Shown: piece after piece, positions 1 through 5,392 of the stretch | How positions within the stretch are numbered: the stretch's first letter is position 1 | Layout: each line of letters opens with the position of its first letter | NCBI GenBank assembly: GCA_021767985.1 | Contig: JAASSH010000113.1 | Location: 1-6,854, forward strand | DNA: 6,854 bases | Source: Gammaproteobacteria bacterium | Lineage (GTDB): Bacteria > Pseudomonadota > Gammaproteobacteria > GCA-001735895 | Direction: 5' to 3' | Program-made: the position numbers and the translations under genes | Notes under the pieces: model-generated | Seen by the model: the letters and a program-made list of their open reading frames with translations, nothing else | Told to the model about the DNA's origin: nothing | The model's database searches: none

Positions 1-411
1 ATCCTGCAATTGCTGCTTTTGCTCGGCGTCAAGCGAATCCAGGAATGCGGCCAGTGATGAAATCACCAGCGGCGCCTTCTCGTTTATCATCTGCGTTTTC
101 TGCTGCACCATTTGCATCATGCGAGCCTGGTTAAAACTCGGTTCCTGCAGCAGTGCGCCAATTTCATCGACCTGCTGCTGCCTGGCCCCTTTGGCATCGA
201 GCATGATCCGGGCCACGGTTTCGGCGAGTTCGGTAAAGCGCTGTTGCTGTTGGCTATCGAGATTCAGCTTCCTGGTAACGCGTTCGGTCACAAATTCGAC
301 CTTTTCCTCCGGGCTCATGCCCCAGCCGCCATGTTTGCTGTAGGCGTAGACCGCGCCTGAGCTACCGATAATAATCAGGACTGCCGTAATAATTCGTTTT
401 GAAAGTTTCAT
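1..411 (-). CDS. Spy/CpxP-like periplasmic protein (LTxxQ family), C-terminus cut by window edge
   Basis: The reading frame is open from an ATG at 411 through 137 codons to the window edge, so the C-terminus is missing. The start is supported by GGAGAA (422-417) 5 nt upstream. Residues 1-23 look like a Sec signal peptide: basic MKLSKR, a hydrophobic stretch IITAVLIII, and an AVYA cleavage site before Y24. The mature part is Gln-rich and predicted mostly helical. It has two degenerate LTxxQ-type motifs, LDSQQ near residues 51-55 and LDAEQ near 127-131, the hallmark spacing of the Spy/CpxP family. Known members are periplasmic, all-helical cradle-shaped chaperones or stress sensors, about 150-170 aa, so most of this protein is present. 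It lies downstream of trmJ on the same strand, but a 97-bp gap with its own promoter-like elements suggests separate control. The family call rests on these motifs and the signal peptide; the substrate is unknown. Confidence 0.72.
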   Translation of the reverse strand, partial: MKLSKRIITAVLIIIGSSGAVYAYSKHGGWGMSPEEKVEFVTERVTRKLNLDSQQQQRFTELAETVARIMLDAKGARQQQVDEIGALLQEPSFNQARMMQMVQQKTQMINEKAPLVISSLAAFLDSLDAEQKQQLQD

Positions 412-443
412 GGGTGTTCTCCGTTGTTGATTAACGAAGACAG

Positions 444-506
444 ATTCTAGGGACGGGACAGTTACAAAGCTTTTCGATCGGGTAACGATTTGTAACAGTT
501 TGTAAC
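444..506 (-). promoter_or_regulatory. Candidate promoter and GTTAC-repeat operator for the Spy/CpxP-like gene
   Basis: Read on the minus strand, GTTAC occurs three times with exact 10-bp spacing (506-502, 496-492, 486-482), giving TGTTACAAAC TGTTACAAAT CGTTACC. A fourth copy lies inverted at 461-465. A -10-like TAGAAT sits at 449-444 with no good -35, which places the array about 45-70 bp upstream of the predicted start of transcription. One-turn-phased direct repeats are typical of OmpR/PhoB-family response regulators such as CpxR and RstA, and CpxR-type systems control Spy/CpxP genes in known bacteria. The repeats are seen directly; the regulator is inferred. Confidence 0.5.
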
Positions 507-508
507 AG

Positions 509-1231
509 TCAATCCCGCTGCTTTTGCACGGCGGTCAGCATACCTCGCAGAATGTTGATTTCGTTGCGCGTCATTTCATTGCGCAGGTAGAGACGCCGCA
601 ACCGCTGCATGATCAGGCCCGGTTGTTGCGGATCGAGGAATCCGCTTTGCTCCAGCACCCTTTGCAGGTGCTCGAAATAACCCTCGAGCTCGGCACTGGT
701 GGCCGGCTGGTCATCCAGGTCGGGTGCTCTGGCCACCGGCATTATCGACTGCTGCCGATAAATTTCGTAACACAATAGCTGGATTGCCGACGCCACGTTG
801 AGGGAACTGAATTCGGGATTGGTCGGAATACAAACCATGTAGTTGCAGAGCTGCATTTCGTCGTTGGTCAGGCCGGAATGCTCGCGCCCGAAAACCAGCG
901 CTACCCGGCTGGCATCATCCATCTGCAGAATTTTTCCGGCCATTTCCTGCGGTTCCAGCTCTGGCCAGGCAAGTGAACGACGGCGTGCACTGGTCGCGAT
1001 GACGCAGCTACAATCGGCAACGGCCGCCGGCAAATCCGCTACGGTTTCGCGTTGATCGAGCACCAGGTTCGCTCCCGAAGCCCGCGAGTAAGCGACCTGA
1101 CCTACCGGACACTGCGGGTCGACCAGGGTCAGGTTAGCGATACACATGTTAAGCATGGCACGCGCGGCAGCCCCGATGTTCCCGGGATGCGTGGTACCGA
1201 CCATGACGATCTTGATATTTTCGAGCTTCAA
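509..1231 (-). CDS. trmJ: tRNA (cytidine/uridine-32-2'-O)-methyltransferase TrmJ
   Basis: This 240-aa SPOUT-fold enzyme transfers a methyl group from S-adenosylmethionine to the 2'-OH of residue 32 in the tRNA anticodon loop. Family motifs are clear: HPGNIGAAARAM at residues 15-26 (R24 aligns with the conserved E. coli R23), VFGREHSGL at 113-121, and IPTNPEFSSLNVASAIQ at 135-151, which forms the cofactor-binding knot. The C-terminal ~75 residues are the helical TrmJ-specific extension. The start is TTG at 1231: GGAGA lies 8 nt upstream, and the resulting N-terminus (KLENIKIVMV) aligns with E. coli MLQNIRIVLV. The first internal ATG, at codon 10, would remove the first beta strand. It is divergent from suhB, the same neighbourhood as in E. 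coli, and the length is normal. A TrmH-like paralogue is the only reasonable alternative. Confidence 0.94.
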   Translation of the reverse strand: MKLENIKIVMVGTTHPGNIGAAARAMLNMCIANLTLVDPQCPVGQVAYSRASGANLVLDQRETVADLPAAVADCSCVIATSARRRSLAWPELEPQEMAGKILQMDDASRVALVFGREHSGLTNDEMQLCNYMVCIPTNPEFSSLNVASAIQLLCYEIYRQQSIMPVARAPDLDDQPATSAELEGYFEHLQRVLEQSGFLDPQQPGLIMQRLRRLYLRNEMTRNEINILRGMLTAVQKQRD

Positions 1232-1239
1232 ACAGCTGG

Positions 1240-1244
1240 TCTCC
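1240..1244 (-). promoter_or_regulatory. trmJ ribosome binding site deciding a TTG start
   Basis: GGAGA on the minus strand lies 8 nt before TTG at 1231-1229. No ATG lies near it in frame upstream, so it fixes the start on the non-AUG codon. Confidence 0.7.
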
Positions 1245-1315
1245 GGTTCAAATAGCGCAATTCCTGTCCAGACCCGTTATCCACGGTTTTAATTCTGGTT
1301 TATCGACAGGCCGTT

Positions 1316-1324
1316 TGCTAGACT
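1316..1324 (+). promoter_or_regulatory. Candidate extended -10 promoter for suhB
   Basis: TGC-TAGACT fits an extended -10 element (TGn followed by a TATAAT-like hexamer). No convincing -35 lies 16-18 bp upstream, as is common with extended -10 promoters. Transcription would start near 1331, leaving a leader of about 27 nt. The 126-bp gap between trmJ and suhB (1232-1357) must also hold the trmJ promoter, which I could not place convincingly. Confidence 0.4.
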
Positions 1325-1357
1325 GCGCGCCTTTCCCAGATCGACGAAATCCCAGCC

Positions 1358-2146
1358 ATGCAGCCCATGTTGAATATTGCGATTCGAGCGGCCCATCACG
1401 CCGGTGATTTTATCGTTCGCAAGATCAACAAACTACCCGACTTGCAGGTCGAAGTAAAAGCCCGCAACGATTTCGTCAGTGAAGTCGATCATGAGGCCGA
1501 AGCCAGAATAATTACCGAATTGCTCAAGGCTTATCCCGACCACGGAATTATTGCCGAGGAATCCGGTGTCATCGAAGGCCAGGGCGAATTCCGCTGGATT
1601 ATCGACCCGCTGGACGGAACCACCAACTATCTGCACGGCTTTCCCCAGTACGCGGTTTCTATCGCCTGCGAGCATCGCGGACGGCTGGCCCATGGCGTCA
1701 TCTACGACCCGTTCAAGCAGGAGTTGTTCGCGGCCAGCCGTGGGGACGGCGCCACGCTCAACAACCGGCGCATCCGCGTCAGCAAGATAAAGTCGGTCGA
1801 CGGCGCGTTAATCGGAACCGGGTTTCCATTCAAGCATCCTGAGCAGCTCGATAGCTTCCTGAAAATCTTCAGCGCGTTCTTCGAATCTGCCAGCGATATG
1901 CGCAGGGCCGGCTCTGCCGCGCTCGACCTGGCTTACGTCGCCGCCGGGCGGCTCGATGGTTTCTGGGAATCGGGGCTAAACGCCTGGGACATGGCCGCGG
2001 GGGCGTTGATCGTGCGTGAGGCTGGCGGCCTGGTTACCGATTACGACGGCAACGAACATTTCCTCGAGAATGGACAGGTTGTCGCCGGCAATCCCAAGAT
2101 AATTGCCGATATGCTGCGCACTATCAGGCGCCAGCAAAAAAGCTAG
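1358..2146 (+). CDS. suhB: Inositol-1-monophosphatase family protein SuhB
   Basis: 262 aa, near the E. coli length of 267. The N-terminus MQPMLNIAIRAAHHAG is almost the same as E. coli MHPMLNIAVRAARKAG, which fixes the start although no strong Shine-Dalgarno is visible. The Mg2+-dependent phosphatase motifs are all present: AEESG with E67/E68, IDPLDGTTN at 82-90 (metal ligands D83 and D86), and the second signature WDMAAGALIVREAGG at 210-224 (D211). The family hydrolyses inositol phosphates. In E. coli SuhB also joins NusA, NusB, NusE and NusG in the rRNA antitermination complex, and R183/R184-type surface residues matter there; here MRRAGSAALDLAYVAAGR at 181-198 is the matching conserved segment. 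Divergent from trmJ and convergent with lexA. The enzymatic family is certain; the Nus role is inferred from orthology. Confidence 0.95.
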   Translation: MQPMLNIAIRAAHHAGDFIVRKINKLPDLQVEVKARNDFVSEVDHEAEARIITELLKAYPDHGIIAEESGVIEGQGEFRWIIDPLDGTTNYLHGFPQYAVSIACEHRGRLAHGVIYDPFKQELFAASRGDGATLNNRRIRVSKIKSVDGALIGTGFPFKHPEQLDSFLKIFSAFFESASDMRRAGSAALDLAYVAAGRLDGFWESGLNAWDMAAGALIVREAGGLVTDYDGNEHFLENGQVVAGNPKIIADMLRTIRRQQKS

Positions 2147-2227
2147 GCTGTAATCGCTGCACGGAACTAACCGAGCAAGACGTAGCGGGAGGCTAAAACG
2201 GCTGCAGTTCGATCCGCAATCAGGCGG
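2147..2227. other. Convergent suhB/lexA intergenic gap, no clear terminator
   Basis: These 81 bp separate two converging stop codons. I looked for a GC-rich hairpin followed by a T-tract on either strand and found none that is convincing; only short partial pairings such as ACGG/CCG around 2161-2173 are present. Termination here may be Rho-dependent or rely on sequence inside the gene ends. Confidence 0.4.
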
Positions 2228-2827
2228 TTAACGATAGTTGCGCAGCTGCCCGACGAGCACGCCGTGGATGCTCACCCGTTCCGCAGGATAAATCATCGGT
2301 TCCATATCCGGATTTTCGGGAATCAGCGCAACCTGGTCTTCACCGCGCCGCTTGAACCTTTTCAACGTGGCTTCGGCCTTGTCAATCATCGCCACGACGA
2401 TATCCCCGTCGTTGGCCACCGGCTGTTTCTTGATGATGACATAGTCCTCGTCGAGGATTCCGGCATCGATCATCGAATCGCCGGTGACGCGCAGTGCGAA
2501 CAACTCGGGGCCCATGAACATCTCGGCCAGGTTTAGTTCCTGCTGGTCCTCGATCGCCTCGATCGGCAGGCCGGCCGCAATCTTACCGGCCAGCGGTATC
2601 GTCGGCGGACTGACCAATGGCAGATCCTTGAGACTCATGCCTCGGGAATTGCCCTTGATACGATCGATATAGCCCTTGTCTTCGAGCGACTGTACATAGC
2701 GATGTATGGTGCCGTGCGATGTGACGCCAATGGCGACGCCAATCTCCTTGAACCTCGGCGCGTAGCCGTGCTGGGCGATATAGTTACGGATGAATTGAAG
2801 TGTCTTTTGTTCCTGTGAAGTGAGCAT
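2228..2827 (-). CDS. lexA: SOS repressor LexA
   Basis: 199-aa SOS repressor that cleaves itself when RecA filaments form on single-stranded DNA. Residues 1-65 are the winged-helix DNA-binding domain (MLTSQEQKTLQFIRNY opening typical of LexA). A linker follows, then the S24-type peptidase domain. The scissile bond is A85-G86 within KIAAGLP; the catalytic serine is S118 in TGDSM and the general-base lysine is K156 in TLKRF, so self-cleavage should be intact. The recognition helix region (VTSHGTIHRYVQSL, 35-48) lacks the SPNAAEEHL residues that read CTGT in E. coli, and resembles the SKSGIHRLI type of alphaproteobacterial LexA. The start is ATG 2827 with GGTGA (2838-2834) 6 nt upstream. The promoter carries two unusual boxes, so autoregulation is likely. 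It is not followed by a sulA- or imuB-type gene here; it is a single gene. Confidence 0.96.
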   Translation of the reverse strand: MLTSQEQKTLQFIRNYIAQHGYAPRFKEIGVAIGVTSHGTIHRYVQSLEDKGYIDRIKGNSRGMSLKDLPLVSPPTIPLAGKIAAGLPIEAIEDQQELNLAEMFMGPELFALRVTGDSMIDAGILDEDYVIIKKQPVANDGDIVVAMIDKAEATLKRFKRRGEDQVALIPENPDMEPMIYPAERVSIHGVLVGQLRNYR

Positions 2828-2838
2828 GCCCGATCACC

Positions 2839-2855
2839 GTTCTCATTTTATTCTC
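2839..2855 (-). promoter_or_regulatory. Proximal candidate LexA operator (lexA autoregulation)
   Basis: On the minus strand this reads GAGAATAAAATGAGAAC; on the plus strand GTTC-N7-ATTC. It abuts the GGTGA ribosome binding site and covers the predicted transcription start (about 2853). It matches its partner at 2866-2882 in 15 of 17 positions, in inverted orientation. The pattern is near the alphaproteobacterial LexA direct repeat GTTC-N7-GTTC and unlike CTGT-N8-ACAG. Confidence 0.65.
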
Positions 2856-2859
2856 AGCA

Positions 2860-2888
2860 AGTTTAGAGAAAATAATGAGAACATGCAA
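2860..2888 (-). promoter_or_regulatory. Predicted lexA sigma70 promoter
   Basis: On the minus strand TTGCAT (2888-2883) is a -35-like hexamer and TAAACT (2865-2860) a -10-like hexamer, with the ideal 17-bp spacing. Individual hexamer matches are moderate, but the spacing and the fit with the repeat boxes support the call. Confidence 0.5.
2866..2882 (+). promoter_or_regulatory. Distal candidate LexA operator lying between -35 and -10 of lexA
   Basis: GAGAAAATAATGAGAAC on the plus strand (GTTC-N7-TTTC on minus) is the inverted partner of 2839-2855, separated from it by 10 bp. It fills exactly the 17-bp spacer between the predicted -35 and -10 hexamers, so a bound repressor would block RNA polymerase. 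Confidence 0.65.
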
Positions 2889-2990
2889 GACTCGTAAAGA
2901 TCTGCCCGTCCCGCTACGCCGTGCATGGCGTCCTCAATCAAAACTTTCGCCGATTTGGTCACGCACCTGTTTAAATATCGTAAACGGGCA
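2889..2990. other. Non-coding gap between lexA promoter and acs terminator
   Basis: About 100 bp upstream of lexA and downstream of acs. No supported gene: the plus-strand reading frame that opens at 2925 runs straight through the acs terminator and then antisense through acs. I see no other structured element except a 10-mer noted under rejected items. Confidence 0.5.
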
Positions 2991-3019
2991 AAAAAAAGCC
3001 CCGTTTTAGACGGGGCTTT
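2991..3019 (-). terminator. Rho-independent terminator of acs
   Basis: A perfect 10-bp stem AAAGCCCCGT / ACGGGGCTTT (2995-3004 with 3010-3019) with a 5-nt loop. On the minus strand it is followed by a run of T (complement of the A-tract 2991-2997), 20 nt beyond the acs stop codon. With T residues also on the plus-strand side (3017-3019) it has only weak bidirectional potential. Confidence 0.92.
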
Positions 3020-3038
3020 CGATGCTTGCAGGGAAACG

Positions 3039-4985
3039 CTAACGATTCTCGCGGTTGTCTATCAGGTTATCGACCACGCCGGGGTCGGCCAGGGTCGAGG
3101 TGTCTCCCAGGTTGTCGAGTTCGTTCGCGGCGACCTTGCGCAGGATACGGCGCATAATTTTACCGGAACGGGTTTTCGGCAGGCCGGGAGCCCACTGGAT
3201 GATATTGACCTTGGCGATCGGCCCGATTTCTGAACGCACCTGTTTCACCAGCTCCGCCTTCAGATCGTCGTCACCCTCCTCGCCGGCCATCAGCGTGACA
3301 TAGGCGTAAATGCCCTGCCCGGTAAGCTCGTGCGGGTAACCGACCACGGCGGCTTCGGCCACCTTGTCATGCAGCACCAGCGCCGATTCGATTTCGGCGG
3401 TACCGAGGCGGTGACCGGAAACGTTGAGCACGTCATCGACGCGGCCGGTAATCCAGTAATAACCATCCTCGTCCCGGCGCGCTCCGTCGCCGGTAAAGTA
3501 ATAGCCCTTGAACATCGCGAAATAGGTTTCGTAAAAACGCCTGTGATCGCCGTAAACCGAGCGCATCATCGACGGCCACGGCGCCTTGATGGCGAGGTTG
3601 CCCTCGGCCGGATTGCCGTCGATTTCATTGCCCTGGTCATCGAGCAGAACCGGTACTACCCCGAAAAACGGGAAGGTCGCCGAACCCGGCTTGGTCGTGG
3701 TCGCGCCAGGTAGCGGCGTCATCATGTGAGCGCCGGTCTCGGTTTGCCACCAGGTATCGACTATCGGACATTTACCGTTGCCGACGACCTTGTGATACCA
3801 CTCCCAGGCTTCCGGGTTGATCGGTTCGCCAACGGTGCCGAGCAATCGCAGGCTGCTGCGCGAAGTCTTGTTGACCGGCTCGTCGCCGGCGCCCATCAGC
3901 GAGCGAATCGCGGTCGGGGCGGTGTAGAAAATCGATACATTATGCTTGTCGCATACCTGCCAGAAACGGGAAATATCGGGATAGGTCGGGATACCCTCGA
4001 ACATCAGCGTGGTTGCACCATTGGTCAGCGGGCCATAAACGATGTAGGTATGTCCGGTCACCCAGCCAACGTCCGCGGTACACCAGTAGACTTCGCCATC
4101 CTTGTAGTCGAACACCAGTTTGTGGGTCATCGCGGCCTGCAGCAAATAGCCGGCGGTGCTGTGCAAGACGCCCTTGGGCTTGCCGGTGGAGCCCGAGGTG
4201 TAAAGGATGAACAGCGGATCCTCGGCGTCCATATGCTCGGGTTCGCAGTCAGCGGAAGCCGCGGCCATGGCCTCGTGGTACCAGACATCGCGGCCATCCT
4301 CCCACTCGACCGGGTCACCGCCACGCTTGACGACGATGACCGAGCCTACGTTGGGGCACTGGCTGACCGCCTTGTCGGCATTATCCTTGAGCGGTACGCG
4401 CTTGCCGCCGCGCATCGACTGGTCGGCGGTGATGACCACCCGGCAATCGGAATCCAGGATTCGATCGCGCAGTGCGTCCGGTGAAAAGCCGCCGAATACG
4501 ATCGAATGCACCGCACCGATGCGGGTGCAGGCGAGCATCGCGACAGCGGCCTCGGGGATCATCGGCATATAAATGGAGACACGATCGCCCTTGTTGACAC
4601 CACGACTCTTGAGCACGTTGGAAAATTTGCAGACTTCCTGGTGCAGTTCGGCGTAAGTGATTTTGCGATCTTCGGCGGGATCGTCGCCTTCCCAGATGAT
4701 AGCGGTCTGATCGGCGCGGCTATCCAGGTGACGATCGAGACAATTGTAAGAGACGTTGAGCTCGGCGCCTTCGAACCATTTGATGTGGAGATCGTCCTCG
4801 TCGAAGCTCCAGTCGCTGACCGAGTTCCAGGGTCTGAACCAGGAAATGTAATTTTCGGCCTGTTCCGACCAGAAACCCTCGGGATCTTCGACCGACTGGC
4901 GATACATGGATTCGTATTGCTCCGCGGTTACGTTTGCCTGCGCGGCGAACTCGGCTGGAGCGGGATAGGTTTTGATTTCTGACAT
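3039..4985 (-). CDS. acs: Acetyl-CoA synthetase (AMP-forming)
   Basis: Complete 648-aa enzyme that activates acetate with ATP to acetyl-AMP and then acetyl-CoA in the cytoplasm, the high-affinity route for acetate uptake. An N-terminal ACS domain is followed by the AMP-binding core: phosphate loop [11 protein letters not shown] at 262-272, acetate-pocket/adenylate motif TWWQTETG at 411-418, and [21 protein letters not shown] at 495-515 with ribose-binding D500 and hinge D517. The C-terminal lid carries [12 protein letters not shown] with the catalytic lysine at K609, the same number as in Salmonella. That lysine is the known acetylation site by which Pat-type enzymes switch Acs off and CobB-type deacetylases restore it. 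The start is ATG 4985, with GAGGAAGG (4997-4990) just upstream. It is single, terminated at 2991-3019, and divergent from a CrbS-like gene, which suggests control by that sensor. Propionyl-CoA synthetase is the main alternative but fits the motifs and length less well. Confidence 0.97.
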   Translation of the reverse strand: MSEIKTYPAPAEFAAQANVTAEQYESMYRQSVEDPEGFWSEQAENYISWFRPWNSVSDWSFDEDDLHIKWFEGAELNVSYNCLDRHLDSRADQTAIIWEGDDPAEDRKITYAELHQEVCKFSNVLKSRGVNKGDRVSIYMPMIPEAAVAMLACTRIGAVHSIVFGGFSPDALRDRILDSDCRVVITADQSMRGGKRVPLKDNADKAVSQCPNVGSVIVVKRGGDPVEWEDGRDVWYHEAMAAASADCEPEHMDAEDPLFILYTSGSTGKPKGVLHSTAGYLLQAAMTHKLVFDYKDGEVYWCTADVGWVTGHTYIVYGPLTNGATTLMFEGIPTYPDISRFWQVCDKHNVSIFYTAPTAIRSLMGAGDEPVNKTSRSSLRLLGTVGEPINPEAWEWYHKVVGNGKCPIVDTWWQTETGAHMMTPLPGATTTKPGSATFPFFGVVPVLLDDQGNEIDGNPAEGNLAIKAPWPSMMRSVYGDHRRFYETYFAMFKGYYFTGDGARRDEDGYYWITGRVDDVLNVSGHRLGTAEIESALVLHDKVAEAAVVGYPHELTGQGIYAYVTLMAGEEGDDDLKAELVKQVRSEIGPIAKVNIIQWAPGLPKTRSGKIMRRILRKVAANELDNLGDTSTLADPGVVDNLIDNRENR

Positions 4986-5191
4986 CGTGCCTTCCTCTGG
5001 GATTGGTTTGTTTTATCTGTGGGCCCGGATATGCTTACACAAAGCCCGCCCAGCGACAAGATATTGCCGGATGGGTCGCCTATTCAAAATCTCAATACTG
5101 GATTCAAATTGGGCTGATTTCGCGCACTGTTGACCTGATCGTCACGATAAGTAACACTTTGTTGCAAAATCAGGTAACCAGGGGTAACACA
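4986..5191. promoter_or_regulatory. Divergent control region between acs and the small protein / sensor-like gene
   Basis: 206 bp between the two start codons. For the plus strand, TTGACC (5130-5135, five of six to consensus) with a 16-bp spacer to TAACAC (5152-5157) is a possible promoter. For acs the best minus-strand pair I see is TTGAAT with an 18-bp spacer to TATCTT, between roughly 5095 and 5062, which is weak and could need an activator. An odd-centred palindrome ATCGT-c-ACGAT lies at 5138-5148. GTAAC occurs at 5151-5155, 5174-5178 and 5184-5188. I see no TGTGA-N6-TCACA CRP site. Confidence 0.4.
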
Positions 5192-5392
5192 TTGTCACTC
5201 TTATCCTCCGATTTACGACCGACCGAAATTACCATCGTGGTGGTATTGATCGCTTCCCTGATCCTGTTACCGCCGTTGCTGCACCTGTGGTTTGCGATCG
5301 ATTCGCCCTGGTACCTGCCTTACCTGGTCTGGTTCGGCATCATATTATTGTCCTACTACCTTCAGCGCCTGCTGCGTAAAAATGCAATTTGA
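5192..5392 (+). CDS. Small two-helix membrane protein upstream of and overlapping the sensor-like gene (CbrX-like position)
   Basis: A 66-aa hydrophobic protein. The frame is open upstream to a TTG at 5003, but the best start is TTG at 5192, with AGGGG (5180-5184) 7 nt before it; upstream residues are not hydrophobic or conserved-looking. Two membrane segments are visible: about 13-35 (ITIVVVLIASLILLPPLLHLWF) and about 41-59 (YLPYLVWFGIILLSYYLQ), joined by a short AIDSPW turn, with a basic tail RLLRKNAI that should be cytoplasmic. Its last 11 nt overlap the start of the following SSS-type gene, which lacks its own ribosome binding site, so the two are probably translationally coupled. In Pseudomonas putida a small hydrophobic protein, CbrX, sits in the same position before cbrA; I recall this arrangement and cannot confirm homology. 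Function unknown; a partner or assembly factor for the kinase is possible. Confidence 0.7.
   Translation: MSLLSSDLRPTEITIVVVLIASLILLPPLLHLWFAIDSPWYLPYLVWFGIILLSYYLQRLLRKNAI

Noticed and set aside
112..360. Plus-strand frames at the left edge
   Set aside because: The minus strand carries a signal peptide, ribosome binding site and LTxxQ motifs in an open frame; the plus-strand frames have none of these.
1277..1285. TTATCCACG, eight of nine to the DnaA box
   Set aside because: A single near-match with no cluster, AT-rich unwinding region or dnaA/dnaN neighbours; likely chance.
2181..2918. 10-bp inverted match CGTAGCGGGA (2181-2190) / TCCCGCTACG (2909-2918) flanking lexA
   Set aside because: Too short for a mobile-element end; no transposase, no target duplication, and lexA is a core gene here.
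2925..3233. Plus-strand frame of about 102 codons
   Set aside because: It crosses the acs terminator and continues antisense to the acs 3' end.
3726..4982. Long plus-strand open frames (about 252 and 158 codons) opposite acs
   Set aside because: They lie fully antisense to a complete, well-recognised acs, have no recognisable domains, and follow from GC-rich codon use; no ribosome binding site stands out.
5003..5191. Longer version of the small protein starting at TTG 5003
   Set aside because: It would place the start next to the acs ribosome binding site and fill the divergent control region; the added ~63 residues look non-coding and the 5192 start has a good Shine-Dalgarno.
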